From: Cohnella abietis
Lineage (GTDB): Bacteria; Bacillota; Bacilli; Paenibacillales; Paenibacillaceae
Direction of reading: 5' to 3'
NCBI RefSeq assembly: GCF_004295585.1
Contig: NZ_AP019400.1
Coordinates: 5,487,501 to 5,551,500, forward strand
Length of the DNA: 64,000 nucleotides
Below are positions 60,510 to 64,000 of this stretch, piece after piece (position 1 is the first letter of the stretch; each line of letters begins with the position of its first letter). Both the position numbers and the translations under genes were made by a program. The notes under the pieces were generated by a model. That model did no database searches. It had not been told where the DNA came from and saw nothing but the letters and a program-made list of their open reading frames with translations.

Positions 60510-63500
60510 TTAGTTCAGGCTCTCTAATAGAGTTTTAACTTTAGGGTCGAGGTTCAAAGCATTCAGAAGTACTGTTAGAGCTTCTGCGCGTGTAGCTTTT
60601 CCTTTAGGATCGAAGGTGCCATTACTCTTGCCGCTAATAATACCGGCTTCAGCTGCCTTCTGGATTTCGTCAGCTGCATAAGGGCTTGAGGCATCCAGAT
60701 CAGTGAATTTCCCTTTGGACGAATCTTTATTCAACTTATCCAGGTTCAAAATGCGGGAAAGAATGATGACAATTTCTTCGCGGCTAATCGATTTGTCCGG
60801 TTTAAAGGTCCCATCGCCATAGCCGCCGATCACCCCTAAGCCTGCAAGCTTTTCAATTGCTTCCTTAGCCCAGTGATTGCCCACATCATTCAGCACAATG
60901 GAATTATTGACATCACTGATACCGAATACTCGAGTGATGAGCACAGCGAATTCAGCACGTGTAATATTACCATTAGGCTTAAATTTCCCTTGTCCGTAGC
61001 CTTCAATGATGTGCAGGTTCACAAACGTATCGATAGTCTTCTCAGCCCAGTGTCCTTTAGTATCATCAGATTCAACCTTAACTGTCGAATTTTTACCTTC
61101 AGTAACCTTGGATTCGATAAAATCAACTAAGCTGCTTAAATTAATCACGTCGCTCCGATATACATCAACCGACGGTTGAGGTTCCGGATGAGGTTCCGGT
61201 ATAGACGGAGATGTCGGTACAGACGGAGATGTCGGCGCCTCTACACTGTTATTTCCGCCGGAGTAAGTAAAATTCGCCGTTAAGGAAACGTTAGCATCCG
61301 GAACTGTAAATATAGTGGATACGCTGTTTGCATTTGCGAACGTTCCCCCATTTGAAGTCCAACCAATGAATGAATAATTGCTGTTTGCAGATGCTGCCAA
61401 TGTGATTGTTTCCCCAACTCCAAAACTTCCGCTTGTACCCGTGGTAATTGTACCACCTGTTCCTGCTTGTATTGTGACAGTTACTCTTTTTGCCGCTGTC
61501 GTCGGGAATACCGCTGTCACGACTCCCGAGTTTGCAGCATGGGTTACGGTTGTTGCTCCAATTACTGTGAAAGAGTTAGCTGACACTCCTGTTAGCGTGT
61601 ACCCTGTTTTTGACGTCAAAGTAATTGTCGCCGTATACGTTGTGCTCGCGCCAAACGTTCCAGCTGTTGGTTCCCAGCTCACTGTTCCTGTGTATTCATC
61701 AGTTGGCGTAATTTCCGTTACCGGTGTCGCACCATTTGCCGGTGCGTTTATACCTGGGATGGCAAAGATACTGATTACGGCATCAACATCCCGATCGGGA
61801 TCTGCTGCTGTCGCCGGGAATACCGCTGTCACGACTCCCGAGTTGGCAGCATGGGTTACAGTTGTTGCTCCAATTACTGTGAAAGAATTAGCTGACACTC
61901 CTGTTAGCGTGTACCCTGCTTTTGACGTCAATAAAACTGTCGCCGTATACGTTGTGCTCGCGCCAAATGTTCCAGCTGTTGGCTCCCAGCTCACTGTTCC
62001 TGTATATTGTTCTGTTTCCGTAATTGCTGTTACCGGTGTCGCACCATTTGCCGGTGCGTTTATACCTGGGATGGCAAAGATACTGATTACGGCATCAACA
62101 TCCGGATCGGGATCTGCTGCTGTCGCCGGGAATACTGCTGTTACGACTCCTGAGTTTTCAGCATGGGCTACGGTTGTTGCTCCAATTACTGTGAAAGAGT
62201 TAGCTAACACTCCTGCTAATGTATACCCTGGTTTGGCCGTCAACGTAATTGTTGCCGTATACGTTGTGCTTGCCCCAAAAGTACCAGCTGTTGGCTCCCA
62301 GCTCACTGTTCCTGTGTATTCATCAGTTGGCGTAATTTCCGTTACCGGTGTCGCGCCATTTGCCGGTGCGGTTACACCTGGGATAGCGGAAATACTGATC
62401 ACGTTGGCTTCTGTTACCGGGAAAACAGCTGTTACAACTCCCGAGTTGGCAGCATGGGTTACGGTTGTTGCTCCAATTACTGTGAAAGAATTAGCTAACA
62501 CTCCTGCTAATGTGTACCCTGGTTTGGCCGTCAATGTAATTGTCGCCGTATACGTTGTGCTCGCGCCAAACGCACCAGCTGTTGGCTCCCAGCTCACTGT
62601 TCCTGTGTATTCATCAGTTGGCGTAATTTCCGTTACCGGTGTCTCGCCCTTTACTGGTGCGGTTACACCTGGGATAGCGGAGATACTGATTACAGCTGGA
62701 TTGGCTGCTGTCGCCGGAAATACTGCTGTTACAATTCCCGAGTTGGCAGCATGAGCCACTGTTGTTGCTCCAATTACTGTGAAAGAGTTAGCTGACACTC
62801 CTGTTAATGTGTATCCTGGTTTGGCCGTCAATGTAATTGTCGCCGTATACGTTGTGCTCGCGCCAAACGTACCAGCTGTTGGCTCCCATCTAACCGTCCC
62901 TGTGTATTCATCAGTTGGCGTAATTTCCGTTACCGGTGTCTCACCATTTACTGGTGAGGTTACACCTGGGATAGCGGAAATACTGATCACGTTGGCTTCT
63001 GTCGCCGGGAATACTGCTGTTACAACTCCCGAGTTGGCAGCATGGGTTACGTTTGTTGCTCCAATTACTGTGAAAGAGTTAGCTAACACTCCTGCTAATG
63101 TGTACCCTGCTTTTGCCGTCAATGTAATTGTCGCCGTATACGTTGTGCTCGCGCCAAACGTTCCAGCTGTTGGCTCCCAGCTCACTGTTCCTGTATATTG
63201 TTCTGTTCCCGTGATTGCCGTTACTGGTGTCGCACCCTTTACTAGTGCGGTTACACCTGGGATGGCTGTTATATTGATTGCAGTATCCGGAACTGCTCGT
63301 GTCTCCGGGAACACAGCCGTTACTATTCCCGTGTTAATAGAATTTGTTACGGTTGTTGCTCCGCTTACCGTGAAAGAGTTAGCTGATACGCCATTAAACG
63401 TATAGCCTGGTTTTGCAGTCAATGCAATTCTCGCCGTATACTTTGTGCTTGCACCAAAAGTTGCATGTGAGGGGGTCCAGGTTACTGTCCCTGTGTATTG

Positions 63501-64000
63501 ATCCGTTGGCGTGATTACCTTTACTGGTGTACCGCCATTTCCTGGTGCGGTTACACCCAGGATGGCTGCAATATTGACGGTGATCTCCGTTGGTGTTAGA
63601 ACATCAGAATCACTGCTTTTGGTATCTACCTTACTATTTGCTGTAGTGAGGGGAACAAATATAGCTTTGTATTTATCCGCTTTGGTTGATGGTATTACCG
63701 TTAATTGGGATGGGTTTGCTGCGTAGCTGGCAGGGTCAATCCGCGTCGAGCCATTGTACCATTCAACAGTAAAATCTTCTCCATAGACCAATTTGTAGTT
63801 ACTTTTATTGAATACGTCAGATACGTTCGTAACAGAAAGCGTACTTTTTTCTCCAACGTTGAACTTGATAACTTCTACATCGTCATTATAAATTTTGATC
63901 GTTGGCTTAGTAGCAATGGTGCGTGATACTATACCGGAGCTATTAGGATTTACGTTAGTTAATGCCGTTGTCTCAACATGACCATAATAGGTCTTTCCAG
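60510..64000 (-). CDS. Giant SLH-domain protein with tandem repeats (N-terminus cut by window edge)
   Basis: The frame is open from the stop at 60510 through base 64000, so the start is outside the window. The visible part (about 1160 residues) has an N-terminal beta-rich region, seven imperfect repeats of about 90-98 residues (IPGVTAPVNGETPVTEITP, YTGTVSWEPTAGTFGAS, NSFTVIGATTVTHAANSG), a divergent InlB B-repeat (VTVTIQAGTGGTITTGTSG, SFIGWTSNGG), a Ser/Pro linker, and three SLH domains (about 870-1040; KGHWAEKTID, GKFKPNGNITRAEF, GGYGDGTFKPDKSIS). Like the other two SLH proteins it is a surface polymer without a visible enzyme domain. Confidence 0.88.
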   Translation of the reverse strand, partial: GKTYYGHVETTALTNVNPNSSGIVSRTIATKPTIKIYNDDVEVIKFNVGEKSTLSVTNVSDVFNKSNYKLVYGEDFTVEWYNGSTRIDPASYAANPSQLTVIPSTKADKYKAIFVPLTTANSKVDTKSSDSDVLTPTEITVNIAAILGVTAPGNGGTPVKVITPTDQYTGTVTWTPSHATFGASTKYTARIALTAKPGYTFNGVSANSFTVSGATTVTNSINTGIVTAVFPETRAVPDTAINITAIPGVTALVKGATPVTAITGTEQYTGTVSWEPTAGTFGASTTYTATITLTAKAGYTLAGVLANSFTVIGATNVTHAANSGVVTAVFPATEANVISISAIPGVTSPVNGETPVTEITPTDEYTGTVRWEPTAGTFGASTTYTATITLTAKPGYTLTGVSANSFTVIGATTVAHAANSGIVTAVFPATAANPAVISISAIPGVTAPVKGETPVTEITPTDEYTGTVSWEPTAGAFGASTTYTATITLTAKPGYTLAGVLANSFTVIGATTVTHAANSGVVTAVFPVTEANVISISAIPGVTAPANGATPVTEITPTDEYTGTVSWEPTAGTFGASTTYTATITLTAKPGYTLAGVLANSFTVIGATTVAHAENSGVVTAVFPATAADPDPDVDAVISIFAIPGINAPANGATPVTAITETEQYTGTVSWEPTAGTFGASTTYTATVLLTSKAGYTLTGVSANSFTVIGATTVTHAANSGVVTAVFPATAADPDRDVDAVISIFAIPGINAPANGATPVTEITPTDEYTGTVSWEPTAGTFGASTTYTATITLTSKTGYTLTGVSANSFTVIGATTVTHAANSGVVTAVFPTTAAKRVTVTIQAGTGGTITTGTSGSFGVGETITLAASANSNYSFIGWTSNGGTFANANSVSTIFTVPDANVSLTANFTYSGGNNSVEAPTSPSVPTSPSIPEPHPEPQPSVDVYRSDVINLSSLVDFIESKVTEGKNSTVKVESDDTKGHWAEKTIDTFVNLHIIEGYGQGKFKPNGNITRAEFAVLITRVFGISDVNNSIVLNDVGNHWAKEAIEKLAGLGVIGGYGDGTFKPDKSISREEIVIILSRILNLDKLNKDSSKGKFTDLDASSPYAADEIQKAAEAGIISGKSNGTFDPKGKATRAEALTVLLNALNLDPKVKTLLESLN
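61495..63590 (-). repeat. Seven in-frame repeats (about 290 bp) in SLH protein 3
   Basis: Copies of a unit of about 285 bp encode the repeated SLH protein 3 modules; neighbouring copies differ mainly at the variable positions GVTA/GINA, EYTG/QYTG and KPGYTL/KAGYTL. The plus-strand reading frames over this stretch (61378-62754 and 62779-63405) mirror the repeat and are not genes. Confidence 0.85.

Noticed and set aside
61378..63405. Long plus-strand open frames opposite SLH protein 3
   Set aside because: Same reason: open only because of the repeat structure and codon use of the real minus-strand gene.
1..64000. tRNA or rRNA genes, prophage or plasmid modules
   Set aside because: No conserved tRNA arms, rRNA stretches, integrase or replication genes were seen.

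Overview
The window looks like part of a Paenibacillus-type genome (or a close relative such as Cohnella; a Gram-positive Bacillota). Three very large secreted proteins end in S-layer homology (SLH) domains. Lipoprotein-dependent sugar ABC importers are paired with YesM/YesN-type or membrane AraC regulators. Ribosome binding sites are strong GGAGG types, intrinsic terminators are plentiful, and there is a Fur box and a BmrCD-like heterodimeric exporter. No rRNA, tRNA or CRISPR array was found.

Layout. 0-2.6 kb: truncated OmpR-type response regulator and a membrane serine hydrolase. 2.7-4.8 kb: tandem intergenic repeats interrupted by an IS3-family element with a canonical -1 frameshift site. 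4.8-10.1 kb: sulfur/sulfonate module (DszC/SfnB-like flavoenzyme and SsuD-like monooxygenase behind a terminator-bearing leader), then two divergent GntR regulators and an SDR. 10.3-14.3 kb: more tandem repeats, a short orotate phosphoribosyltransferase, a GNAT enzyme, and a Fur-controlled siderophore-binding lipoprotein beside the relic of an ABC exporter. 14.3-22.2 kb: fucoside locus (YesM, YesN, binding protein, two permeases, GH29 fucosidase). 22.7-26 kb: SLH protein 1. 26-33.7 kb: second sugar locus (binding protein, two permeases, AraC sensor-regulator, GH30). 33.9-34.3 kb: hairpin-rich element with IS-like ends. 34.3-37.6 kb: AlkD-like protein, EamA exporter, NmrA/QorB-type reductase and an Rrf2 regulator sharing operator-like boxes. 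37.6-46 kb: secreted RCC1-repeat and CAP-domain proteins and SLH protein 2. 46.5-50 kb: heterodimeric ABC exporter. 50.1-60.3 kb: a second sulfur locus resembling the B. subtilis ytmI-tcy-ytmO-ytnJ operon. 60.5 kb to the end: SLH protein 3, truncated at its N-terminus by the window edge.

Main themes. Two loci appear to scavenge organic sulfur: sulfonate-type FMN chemistry near 5-8 kb, and uptake, acetylation and oxidation of S-alkyl-cysteine-type compounds near 50-60 kb. Two loci take up oligosaccharides and hydrolyse them inside the cell, since GH29 and GH30 lack signal peptides. The cell-envelope proteins carry internal repeats and probably vary in length.

The feature least explained by known gene families is a set of intergenic tandem arrays. 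All use units of 51-52 bp in at least three unrelated sequence families, and all lie between operons, in both orientations.
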